Position numbers and translations under genes: made by a program
The notes under the pieces: model-generated
Seen by the model: only the letters and a program-made list of their open reading frames with translations
Database searches by the model: none
What the model was told of the DNA's origin: nothing
Assembly: GCA_963713545.1 (NCBI GenBank)
Contig: CAVQME010000010.1
Span: 496,001 to 560,000 of the forward strand
DNA: 64,000 bases
Direction: 5' to 3'
Origin: CAVPLM01 sp963713545
GTDB lineage: Bacteria; Actinomycetota; Thermoleophilia; RBG-16-64-13
Shown here: piece after piece, positions 16,941-24,248 of the stretch
Layout of the letters: every line of letters begins with the position of its first letter
Numbering within the stretch: the stretch's first letter is position 1

Positions 16941-17981
16941 TCAGCCCCCGATCTTGAACAGCCTCGCCGCGTTTCCACTCAGAATAAGGGATTTGCTCTC
17001 TTCAGGGATGTCCAGGTTGCGGACAAAATCGATGCCCGTGACGAACCACTCACGCCTCACCGGATACGAGCTCCCGTACAGGATGTGGTCGGGGCCGAGC
17101 ACCTCCACGGCGCATTCGAGCTGGGCTTTGCCCCACTGCATGGCGCCGGAGACGTCGTAGAAGATGTTCTCGTCGAGGCGGTCCCTCGCCGTGTCGGCGC
17201 TGTCGAAGCGCTCCAACTCCTCCTTGGACCTCCTGGACCGCGGCGCAAGCATGTTGGCGTAGGCGAAGAAGCCGCCGCCCAGCATGGAGTGGATGAGCTT
17301 CAGGTTGGGGCACTCGTCGAACAGGTCGCTGAATATCTCCCGGCCCACGCCGGTCGCCTGGTCGACGCAGCGGCCGAACTGACGACGCTGGTTGGTGTAC
17401 TTGAGGAGAGACGCGTAGTCGACGGGCAGCGGCGTGTGGTGGACGACGACGGGAACGTCAAGCTGGTTGAGCGCCCTGAAGTACGGCCGGAACTCCGGTT
17501 CGTCCAGATACAGACTGCCGTAGTGCACCGCCATCTGCACCCCGGAGAAGCCGAGTGTGCCGAGGCAGCGCTCGACCTCGACGATACACTCCGGCGTGCC
17601 CCACGGTGGGACGACCGCCAGAGTGCAGAACCGATCGGGATACTTGTTGATATGAGCGTACAGCTTGTCGTTGACCTGCTTGCACATGTCGAGGGTGAGC
17701 CACTCCTGCCAGCAGGGCACCCGCAGCACACCCAGGCCGACACCGGCGTCGTCCATGTCCTTGAGCTGCGTCTCGATGTCGTACTGATTCTCGGCGTAGT
17801 TCAGGTTCTCATAGCCCTGAGGCTTCTCCAGCACGATCTGCTGCAGATCCGTTCCCGGCATGGGCTTGAGACAGCCGTACCAATCGTCGTCATTCGGAAC
17901 ACAACTGACAAAGGAGTCCCTCAAGGCTTCGTCCGTGAAGAGATCCTCCGGAAGCCAGTGCATATTCGCGTCTATGATCAT
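16941..17981 (-). CDS. Amidohydrolase-2 family protein (ACMSD/decarboxylase-like) with altered metal site
   Basis: 346 aa, PF04909-type TIM barrel. Family members include aminocarboxymuconate-semialdehyde decarboxylase, gamma-resorcylate decarboxylase and related C-C lyases. Strand 1 reads DANMHWLP (the usual HxH is Asn-Met-His), strand 5 region VVVHHTP, then KLIHSMLGGG and, at strand 8, LYGSSYPV where GSDYP with a catalytic Asp is standard. Two normal metal or catalytic positions are therefore substituted. It may use a different metal geometry, a metal-free hydrolytic role, or be inactive. GGAGG lies 7 nt before the ATG, and a palindromic operator lies 16-43 nt upstream of the start codon. 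Confidence 0.82.
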   Translation of the reverse strand: MIIDANMHWLPEDLFTDEALRDSFVSCVPNDDDWYGCLKPMPGTDLQQIVLEKPQGYENLNYAENQYDIETQLKDMDDAGVGLGVLRVPCWQEWLTLDMCKQVNDKLYAHINKYPDRFCTLAVVPPWGTPECIVEVERCLGTLGFSGVQMAVHYGSLYLDEPEFRPYFRALNQLDVPVVVHHTPLPVDYASLLKYTNQRRQFGRCVDQATGVGREIFSDLFDECPNLKLIHSMLGGGFFAYANMLAPRSRRSKEELERFDSADTARDRLDENIFYDVSGAMQWGKAQLECAVEVLGPDHILYGSSYPVRREWFVTGIDFVRNLDIPEESKSLILSGNAARLFKIGG

Positions 17982-17996
17982 TCTTCAACCTCCAGC

Positions 17997-18024
17997 CACT
18001 ACGTATCGGAGTTCGTATACGAAG
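17997..18024. promoter_or_regulatory. Operator copy 1 (palindrome TTCGTATACGAA)
   Basis: This 28-nt segment differs by one base from 21697-21724. It contains the perfect 12-bp palindrome TTCGTATACGAA (18012-18023) and a second TACGTATC half. It lies 16 nt upstream of the amidohydrolase start and probably overlaps its promoter, as expected for a repressor site. Confidence 0.65.
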
Positions 18025-18080
18025 TCCAATCAACGGTACTGTACGGCAAAACGAAAGTCAACCATCGTCCGGCTTCAAGG

Positions 18081-18133
18081 CGATGGCGCCAGCTCGGCGC
18101 GGGGGGATGCGCATCATCTAGCTGGCGCCATCG
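18081..18133. terminator. 14-bp stem hairpin between dctM and amidohydrolase
   Basis: Arms 18081-18094 and 18120-18133 (CGATGGCGCCAGCT and its complement) are perfect, with a 25-nt loop. The hairpin follows the dctM stop (18165) on the minus strand and precedes the next operon's operator, so a transcript-end or RNA-stability role is likely. No T tract is present. Confidence 0.45.
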
Positions 18134-18164
18134 TCAAAGGGGGACCACACCGTTCGGTGTCACA

Positions 18165-19478
18165 TCACTGGTACATCAGGTTCGGCAGCCACGTGGACAG
18201 CCAGGGCAAGAACACGAGCAGCACCAGGAAGATCAGCATCGTCCATACGAACGGCCAACATCCTCTGAAGATCGTGTACATGGGCACCTCTTTGTGCATC
18301 CCGGCCAGGGAGAACACCACGACCCCTACCGGAGGCGTGATGCAGCCCACCATGATGCAGAGAATGGCGACGACCCCCAGTTGGAGCGGGTCGAAGCCCA
18401 TGTCGGTGAGGATGGGGAAGAAGATGGGCAGGGTGATGATCATCACCGACCAGATGTCCATCAGCATCCCCAGAATGAAGTACAGGAGGATCACGAAGAG
18501 CAGCACCACGTACCTGCTGAGTTCGGCCTCCACAAGGGCGTTGGAGATGGCCGGAGCGATCTCGCTGGTGGTGAGAAAGTGGCTGAAGTACTGGGCGCCG
18601 AAGATGAGCAGCAGGATCATGGCAGAGATCTGGGCCGCCTCGAGAAGGGCATGGCCGATCATCTTGAGCGAGAACCGCTTGTAGAAGATGCTCACGATGA
18701 TGACGGCCACCGTGCCGGCGGCCCCGGCCTCGGTGGGCGTAAACAGCCCCGAAAGGAGGCCGCCCATGACGAAGAAGAACACGATCAGGATGCCGATGAT
18801 GCCTTTGAGCGATTTCAACCGCTCCGCCCAACTGGCCTTCGGCTGGACTGAGGACAGGCTGGGATTGATCTTGCACTGGATGGCGATCTGGACCATGAAC
18901 ATCACTGTCAAGATGATCCCCGGCACGATTCCGGCGATGAACAGGGCGGCGATGGAGGTCTGCGTGATGAAGCCGAACACGACGAAGGCCGTGCTCGGGG
19001 GGATGAGGATCCCCAGGTTGCCGCCCGCCGCGATGGACCCGAACGAGAGCCGGTCGTCGTAGCCGTACTTGCGCATCTCGGGCAGGGCCGCCTTGTCCAT
19101 GGTGGCCGCCGTGGCGATGTTGTCACCGCACACGGCCCCGAATGCTGCGCAGGTGCCGACGGTGGCCATGGCCAAGCCGCCCCGCAGATGACCCACCCAT
19201 CGGTTGAAGGTGCCGAAGGCGCTCTCGGTCACCCCGCCCTTCCCGGCGACGATGCCCATGAGGACGAAGAGCGGGATCACCACCAGGTACTGGGAGTTGC
19301 CCACGCGCCACACCGTGGTGGCCAGGGTGTTGAGGGCCGGTTCCAGACCCCGGGAGAGCCAGATGCCGACGAACCCCGCGACCATGAGCGACAGCCCTAC
19401 GTGCATCCGCAGGAACATGAGGATGAAGAAGATGCCGGCGCCGATGAGCCCTAGGGCCCACAGGGGAAGCTCGCTCAT
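18165..19478 (-). CDS. dctM: TRAP transporter large permease (DctM-like)
   Basis: 437 aa, hydrophobic throughout with 11-12 predicted membrane segments. Typical DctM features are the N-terminal LSLMVAGFVGIWLSRG, the AAGGNLGILIPPSTAFVVFGF motif near 155 and the C-terminal VGCITPPVGVVVFSLAG. DctM is the ion-coupled channel of a tripartite, ATP-independent uptake system for carboxylates and other acidic solutes in the cytoplasmic membrane. Its ATG overlaps the stop of dctQ (ATGA). It is encoded with dctP and dctQ, so it probably imports the acidic substrate of the neighbouring pathway. Confidence 0.93.
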   Translation of the reverse strand: MSELPLWALGLIGAGIFFILMFLRMHVGLSLMVAGFVGIWLSRGLEPALNTLATTVWRVGNSQYLVVIPLFVLMGIVAGKGGVTESAFGTFNRWVGHLRGGLAMATVGTCAAFGAVCGDNIATAATMDKAALPEMRKYGYDDRLSFGSIAAGGNLGILIPPSTAFVVFGFITQTSIAALFIAGIVPGIILTVMFMVQIAIQCKINPSLSSVQPKASWAERLKSLKGIIGILIVFFFVMGGLLSGLFTPTEAGAAGTVAVIIVSIFYKRFSLKMIGHALLEAAQISAMILLLIFGAQYFSHFLTTSEIAPAISNALVEAELSRYVVLLFVILLYFILGMLMDIWSVMIITLPIFFPILTDMGFDPLQLGVVAILCIMVGCITPPVGVVVFSLAGMHKEVPMYTIFRGCWPFVWTMLIFLVLLVFLPWLSTWLPNLMYQ

Positions 19479-20029
19479 TTCTTCACCGCCTCAGCCAGGG
19501 ACCGCAAGAAGCGCATCACGAAGATGGGGATCATGGTGAAGATCCCGAAGGCGGCCAGATACGTGAACGGGTAGATCTCGATGGGGACGTTACGTGTCCG
19601 CTGGTTGGCCTCCTGGTAGGTCATGGCCAGCTTCACCAGTTGCCAGCACAGGATGCAGAAGATGGCTATGCCCAGGAGATAGATGATCGGCTGGACGATC
19701 AGTTGCACCCGCTTCGGCAGGTGCTTGGCCACGATGTCGACCGTCATCTTCTCGTGCCGCCCCATGTGCTCGTAGCCGATAACCAAGAAGGTGATGACCA
19801 CCAGCCCCAACTGGGTGATCTCGGTCGACCCCTGGAGAGGCGCATTGAAGAAGCGGCGCCCGATGATCGACCAGATCATCGCCAGGACCATCGCTCCCAG
19901 GGCCGCGGCTCCGATGTACGCAAGCCACTTGTAGATGGGCTTGATGAAGGCCTCGATGGAGTCTGCGAATCGGGCAAGACCCGATGTGGGCGCTACCGCC
20001 CCACCCTCAGGCCGCTCAGGTTCGCTCAT
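19475..20029 (-). CDS. dctQ: TRAP transporter small permease (DctQ-like)
   Basis: 184 aa with four hydrophobic helices (about 35-55, 70-90, 110-130, 155-175) and the family motifs FFNAPLQGSTEITQLGLVV and MGRHEKMTVDIV. It forms the membrane complex with DctM. It overlaps dctM by 4 nt and lies 67 nt downstream of dctP, separated by a hairpin at 20050-20082. Confidence 0.9.
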   Translation of the reverse strand: MSEPERPEGGAVAPTSGLARFADSIEAFIKPIYKWLAYIGAAALGAMVLAMIWSIIGRRFFNAPLQGSTEITQLGLVVITFLVIGYEHMGRHEKMTVDIVAKHLPKRVQLIVQPIIYLLGIAIFCILCWQLVKLAMTYQEANQRTRNVPIEIYPFTYLAAFGIFTMIPIFVMRFLRSLAEAVKK

Positions 20030-20049
20030 GCTCGTCCTCCTAATGATGT

Positions 20050-20082
20050 GATCGGCCCCGACCGAGACGGCCGGGGCCGATC
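20050..20082. terminator. Intra-operon hairpin between dctP and dctQ
   Basis: Arms 20050-20060 (GATCGGCCCCG) and 20072-20082 are perfect with an 11-nt loop. It begins 15 nt after the dctP stop. Partial termination or RNA stabilisation here would give an excess of binding protein over permease, which is common in such operons (inference). Confidence 0.5.
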
Positions 20083-20096
20083 GTCATCGCGTTGGC

Positions 20097-21554
20097 TTAC
20101 GGGACCATGTACTCGTAGGTCGCGCCACCATGCGCAACATCGGTGGCGACGATCTTGGCGATGCCGGCAACTCCGGAGTAGTCGAGCACGCCCTCCGCCG
20201 CCTCGGGGATATCAAGCGGGCCGAGGCTCTTGCCGCTTGCGTCGAAGCCCTCGACCTTGGCACCGAACGGACCTTCCGTGGAGACCGCGAACTGCTGCCC
20301 CGGCTCAGGCACGATTGTGAGCTTGACCTTGCTGTTGCCCAGGTCTTCGAAGAAGATCCCCGTGGTTCCAGCCGGGGCGGTCGTCGTGGTCACCTCGGTC
20401 GGGGCCATGGCGCCGTACTTCTCGACGAGTCCAACGGCCTGGTCAAGCACCGCCTGAGCATCGCCACCGGTCTCCTGCACCCACGTGCCCCACACCGGCT
20501 CGGCAGCGGCCTTCCACAGCGCCAGCTCTTCGGCGGTCGGCACGTAGATGGGAGGATTGCCCGCACCCTTGTCAGACCCTTCGATAGCGGCCTTGTCCTC
20601 CGCCGCCAACGCCTCGTTCGCCGCGTTGTAGGCCGAGAAGGTGTCGGGATTACTGACGCTCATGATCTGGTCCTGAAGCACCTTGGGCATGGAATCCCAC
20701 ACCTTCTTGTTCAGGATCAGCGCGAAGGAGCGGTAGAACATGTCGGTCTCGGTACGGTACTTGGTGACGTCCTTGATCCCGGTGATCAGGCCGAACGAGT
20801 AGCTGAGGAAGCAGGAATCGGCCATGCCCCTTTCCATGGAGGTCGCCAGTTCACCCGTGCTGATCTCTACCGGAGTCGCGCCAAGGGCCTCGATGAGCCA
20901 GGCCTCGATCTGTCCGCCCGACCGGACCCTCTGGCCGGCCATATCGGTGGGGACTTTGGCTTCTTTGTTGCCGAAGTATTGGGCCGGAGCGATGGTCGGG
21001 CAGCCCAGCAGCACCACGTCCTTCCATTCCTCGGCCGCGGGCGAATCGGTGAGGATATCCCAGTAGACCCGGCCAGCCACTTCGGCGCTGGGGAACAACT
21101 GCGGCAGGCCGTAGAATTCCGAGAGCGGGAAGCGGCCCGGGGTGGCGTCGGCCGTCAGCGAGGCGATGTCGGCAAGACCGGAGGTGACGGCGTCATACTG
21201 GTCGGCCTCTTTCACCAGGGTCTCTTCGGCATACAGCTCGATCGTGACCCGACCGTTGGTGGCCGTCTTGACAGCCTCGATCCACGGCGTGTAGTAGGCC
21301 CCGACGATGCTGGCCCTCTCCGGGACGTGGATGGACATCTTCAGTTCGTAGGTCTGCCCGGTGTCGGGCACTCCGGCCACCGTGGTGGTGGTCTCGAGCG
21401 CAGCGGTAGTCTCGGTGGACGGTGCAGCGGTAGTCTCGGTGGACGGGGCAGCAGTGGTGGTAGTTTCTTCCTCGCCGCACGCTGCCATCAGCGATACGAG
21501 ACCCAGCACCAATACCACAACCAGGAGCCCAACGGCCCATCTTGTCTTCTTCAT
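20097..21554 (-). CDS. dctP: TRAP transporter substrate-binding lipoprotein (DctP-like) with extra C-terminal domain
   Basis: 485 aa. A signal peptide with a lipobox ending Met-Ala-Ala-Cys (about residue 26) is followed by a Thr/Glu/Ala-rich tether. The DctP domain spans about 70-380 (YELKMSIHVPERAS, the DMAGQRVRSGG segment with the substrate-binding Arg, and FALILNKKVWDSMP). A second Thr-rich linker near 386-399 leads to about 86 residues with no counterpart in ordinary DctP proteins (VKLTIVPEPGQ, GVLDYSGVAG), apparently a small beta domain. It is anchored to the outer face of the cytoplasmic membrane. A 28-nt operator lies about 140 nt upstream of the start. A TRAP type with a conserved Arg usually implies a carboxylate ligand. 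Confidence 0.9.
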   Translation of the reverse strand: MKKTRWAVGLLVVVLVLGLVSLMAACGEEETTTTAAPSTETTAAPSTETTAALETTTTVAGVPDTGQTYELKMSIHVPERASIVGAYYTPWIEAVKTATNGRVTIELYAEETLVKEADQYDAVTSGLADIASLTADATPGRFPLSEFYGLPQLFPSAEVAGRVYWDILTDSPAAEEWKDVVLLGCPTIAPAQYFGNKEAKVPTDMAGQRVRSGGQIEAWLIEALGATPVEISTGELATSMERGMADSCFLSYSFGLITGIKDVTKYRTETDMFYRSFALILNKKVWDSMPKVLQDQIMSVSNPDTFSAYNAANEALAAEDKAAIEGSDKGAGNPPIYVPTAEELALWKAAAEPVWGTWVQETGGDAQAVLDQAVGLVEKYGAMAPTEVTTTTAPAGTTGIFFEDLGNSKVKLTIVPEPGQQFAVSTEGPFGAKVEGFDASGKSLGPLDIPEAAEGVLDYSGVAGIAKIVATDVAHGGATYEYMVP

Positions 21555-21696
21555 CTCACTCCCCCTCTATTACGTTCACTGATTCGTCTTTCTGCAACTG
21601 CCTTCTGGGGCCCCACAAAGCTCTGCTTCTATATGTCCACCCCCTCCGGTCCTGACCCATCGCCCCAACGGAGTCCGATCGGGCTGAATGAGCACT

Positions 21697-21724
21697 CACT
21701 ACGTATCCGAGTTCGTATACGAAG
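21697..21724. promoter_or_regulatory. Operator copy 2 (palindrome TTCGTATACGAA)
   Basis: 27 of 28 bases match 17997-18024, including the perfect palindrome at 21712-21723. It sits in the divergent gap between dctP (minus) and the histidine kinase (plus). A shared repressor, most simply the MarR encoded at 16436-16939, could thus coordinate uptake and the amidohydrolase operon. Confidence 0.65.
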
Positions 21725-21774
21725 GCGTTTTAGTGGCAACCTCTATGTACAGCGGGACCGACGCGTTTTCCATC

Positions 21775-21798
21775 ACTTTGGTTGGCAAACTTTGGTTG
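21775..21798 (+). promoter_or_regulatory. Direct repeat ACTTTGGTTG x2 with possible leaderless promoter
   Basis: Two exact copies of ACTTTGGTTG (21775-21784 and 21789-21798) start 14 nt apart. A TATCCT (about 21802-21807) follows, only a few bases from the ATG at 21815. There is no Shine-Dalgarno sequence before that ATG, so the kinase mRNA may be leaderless or nearly so. Confidence 0.35.
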
Positions 21799-21814
21799 AG
21801 GTATCCTGACGACC

Positions 21815-22945
21815 ATGGCCGGTGCGCTGCTTGTCGGACCTAGGTCCGTGACGACCAGGGTCGCAAGGAACCCGCACTTCTGGGTCGTGGTCGTCCTCTC
21901 AGCCGGGCTTCTGCTCATCTATCAGGCATGGCCCTGGCCCGAGTCGCGGTTTACACAGGGAGTGTGGCGTTTCTTCCCCTGGCTGTCCGCACTTGAAGCA
22001 CTCGTCTTAGACGTCGAGGTCAAGTACCACCTCTTCGGCGTGCTGTTCTTGATACCCATCATCTACGGTTCGCTGACCCTCTCCTGGGCCGGGGGTATCT
22101 TCGCTTGGTGCCTGGCGCTCATCTGGGTGCTGCCGACTCTCCTTTCCTGGTGGAACGCCCCGGTGATCATCAACCTCGCGCTGCTCCTCTTGCCCGTGCT
22201 GCTCGTCGCCATCATCAACGGAGAACGACGGTGGCGTGAGAGCGAAAGACGCTACTTCGCCGAGCGCGAACGCGAGCGGCAGGCCTATATCGCAAAACTG
22301 GTCGAGACAGAGGAGAACGAACGCAGGCGTATCGCCCTGGAACTGCACGACGAAACACTGCAGAACCTGATGGTGATCGCTAACAAGTCCGAATCTCTCG
22401 CGCTATCGGGGACCGACGAGAAGCAGGTCGAGGGCAATCTTTGGATCAAGCGGGAAGTGCTTCAGACGATGGACGATCTGAGACGCCTGAGCATGAACCT
22501 GAGGCCCAGCATACTCGACAACTTCGGACTCGTGTCAGGGGTCAGGTGGCTCGTCAACAACAGCAACAGCATGAACGGTTGTCATCTGGACGTCGCGGTC
22601 ATCGGCGAGGAGCGAAAGATGTCGAGCCTCTCCGAAGTAACGGCGTTCCGTGTCGTCCAGGAAGCGCTCAACAACATACAGCGGCACGCGCACGCGAAGC
22701 GGGGCACCGTCAGTCTGGAGTTCGAGGACCGCCGCCTATTACTGCGAGTCAAGGACGATGGTGTCGGATTTCAGCCGCCCGACAGGCTCGCGGCATACGT
22801 CGCCAAGAGCAAGCTGGGCATCATCGGGATGGAGCAGAGGGTACTTTCGGTCGGCGGCGAGATGCACGTCGACTCCAGCCCGGGCGAAGGCACGAGGATC
22901 TGGGCCTCGGTCCCCTACGCAGCCGAGACGGGTGCCGAGAAATGA
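21815..22945 (+). CDS. NarL/DegS-type sensor histidine kinase
   Basis: 376 aa. About five hydrophobic segments in residues 22-140 form a membrane sensor without a large extracellular loop. A short coiled coil (140-165, ERERERQAYIAKLVETEE) leads to the HisKA_3 box RIALELHDETLQNL with the phosphoacceptor His, then a HATPase domain with VVQEALNNIQRHA (N box), DDGVGF (G1) and GTRIWASVP. It should phosphorylate a NarL-type regulator; the convergent gene 23035-23736 is the obvious partner. It is divergent from dctP, so regulation of the TRAP operon is plausible. Confidence 0.9.
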   Translation: MAGALLVGPRSVTTRVARNPHFWVVVVLSAGLLLIYQAWPWPESRFTQGVWRFFPWLSALEALVLDVEVKYHLFGVLFLIPIIYGSLTLSWAGGIFAWCLALIWVLPTLLSWWNAPVIINLALLLLPVLLVAIINGERRWRESERRYFAERERERQAYIAKLVETEENERRRIALELHDETLQNLMVIANKSESLALSGTDEKQVEGNLWIKREVLQTMDDLRRLSMNLRPSILDNFGLVSGVRWLVNNSNSMNGCHLDVAVIGEERKMSSLSEVTAFRVVQEALNNIQRHAHAKRGTVSLEFEDRRLLLRVKDDGVGFQPPDRLAAYVAKSKLGIIGMEQRVLSVGGEMHVDSSPGEGTRIWASVPYAAETGAEK

Positions 22946-23034
22946 CGCCTCGCCGCCGGAGTGCGCCGGGCACGCGCACGCATGGCGCCGCCTGGGGCGG
23001 TCCGGCGGCCGAGGTTTCGTTTTTCGCCAGCCTC

Positions 23035-23736
23035 CTAGCCCAGATCGTCGAGGGTGAGAATGCCTGACTTGAGACTGACGAAGATGGCCTCGGTGCGCGA
23101 GCGCACGTTCAGCTTCTGAAATACGTCCACGAAGTAGCTCTTGACCGTGGCCTCGCTTAGTCCCAGCTTGGCGCCTATCTCCTTGTTCGAAAGGCCTCTC
23201 GCCGCCAGAGAGAGGACCTCCATTCCCTTGGCCGAGATCCTCTCCTGATCCGCCTGCTTGATCGGCCTGGGGACGTGATGCAGAGCGTACTTGAGGACCT
23301 CTTGAGACACCTCTGGGGATAGCACCATGTCGCCGTCCATGACGGCGCGAATGGTGTGGATCACCTCCGGACCGAAGACCGACTTGACCAGGTACCCGCT
23401 CGCCCCCGCCTGCAGGATGCTGAAGATCGTCTCGACGTCGGTATGGACGGTGAGGATCAACACCGCGGTAAGAGGGTTGGAGGCCTTGATCCGCTTGGTG
23501 GCCTCGACTCCGTTCATAACGGGCATGCTGATGTCCATGATTACGATGTCCGGGTGACGCTCCCCGGTCATGGCCACGGCCTCTTGGCCGTTACCGGCCT
23601 CGCCGATGACGTGAAGGTCAGGCTCCTTCTCGAGGATGTCACGCAACGCCCGGCGGACGAGGGGATGATCGTCTACCAAGAGGATCCGGGTCTCTTGCCG
23701 TTCAGCCGATTCCAATTCGGGGCTTCTCCGTGCCAC
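23035..23736 (-). CDS. NarL/FixJ-family response regulator
   Basis: 233 aa. The receiver domain (about 15-135) has LLVDDHPLVRRAL, the phosphoacceptor in DIVIMDISMPVMNG, and GYLVKS with the conserved Lys. The LuxR-type HTH (about 165-228) reads ISAKGMEVLSLAARGLSNKEI and VKSYFVDVFQKLNVRSRTEA. It uses a GTG start. Its gene converges on the histidine kinase (21815-22945); the two stops are 90 nt apart. Confidence 0.93.
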   Translation of the reverse strand: MARRSPELESAERQETRILLVDDHPLVRRALRDILEKEPDLHVIGEAGNGQEAVAMTGERHPDIVIMDISMPVMNGVEATKRIKASNPLTAVLILTVHTDVETIFSILQAGASGYLVKSVFGPEVIHTIRAVMDGDMVLSPEVSQEVLKYALHHVPRPIKQADQERISAKGMEVLSLAARGLSNKEIGAKLGLSEATVKSYFVDVFQKLNVRSRTEAIFVSLKSGILTLDDLG

Positions 23737-23846
23737 GCTTTCAGCCGCTCGGGTCGGCGGACTATCGCCTCCCTAGTGTCTAATCATATAGTAGGAGACG
23801 CGTACTCGCTGCAGACTGGACGCAAGAGCCCAATTGTGTGTATGAT

Positions 23847-23863
23847 ACGATATAACACGATAT
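23847..23863. promoter_or_regulatory. Tandem ACGATAT repeat in AT-rich promoter region
   Basis: ACGATAT occurs at 23847-23853 and 23857-23863, exactly one helical turn apart. It lies in a markedly AT-rich stretch (23832-23871) that also contains the palindrome GATATATC. The stretch sits 30-60 nt upstream of the His-rich protein gene and 110 nt upstream of the divergent response regulator. A metal-responsive regulator site is possible (inference). Confidence 0.4.
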
Positions 23864-23891
23864 ATCTTATTGGACGGCCTGGAGAGTAGAT

Positions 23892-24221
23892 ATGCATGAC
23901 CACAAACACCACCCCGGACACGACCAGCATAGCCATGAGGGTCACCATTCCCGCGGGGGCCACCATCGCCATGACGGCCACGGTCGCCATGAGCCTTCGC
24001 CCAAGCATGATCACCATGGTCACCACGATCTCGGGCGGCGCGTTGACACGGGTCATCCCATCGCAGTGGAGCTGCACCCTGCGTCGCTCCAAGCGAGCTC
24101 CTTGGCACCCGAACCGAGCTACGCCGGGGGAGTGGCGCCGCCTCCCGCAGCCGAGGACTGCCCGAAGAAAGGTGGATCGGGCGAGTGCCTGGGGGATTGC
24201 CGGGCGTGTCCAAATCGCTGA
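23892..24221 (+). CDS. Small His-rich, Cys-tailed putative metal-binding protein
   Basis: 109 aa. GGAGAG lies 5 nt before the ATG. Residues 1-50 are dominated by His, with Gly/Asp/Lys between (many HH and HxH pairs). A Pro/Ala/Ser-rich middle follows, and the last 25 residues carry four Cys (DCPKK, GECLGDCRACP). There is no signal peptide. Such composition fits nickel, zinc or cobalt storage or a metallochaperone. An overlapping frame in the same place has no such bias, which supports this reading. The name is based on composition only. Confidence 0.6.
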   Translation: MHDHKHHPGHDQHSHEGHHSRGGHHRHDGHGRHEPSPKHDHHGHHDLGRRVDTGHPIAVELHPASLQASSLAPEPSYAGGVAPPPAAEDCPKKGGSGECLGDCRACPNR

Positions 24222-24248
24222 CCGTAGGTCAGGGATACACCCCGTAGC

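Noticed and set aside
16908..18851. Long plus-strand open frame across the amidohydrolase and dctM
   Set aside because: It spans two unrelated minus-strand genes and an operator region, and the translation is compositionally odd. The minus-strand genes have clear motifs.
20130..21809. Long plus-strand open frame opposite dctP
   Set aside because: Shadow of the lipoprotein gene; the Gly/Ser runs mirror the Thr linker.
23832..23871. Nickel-regulator (NikR) operator upstream of the His-rich gene
   Set aside because: GTATGA is present, but the second half-site at the required distance is missing.
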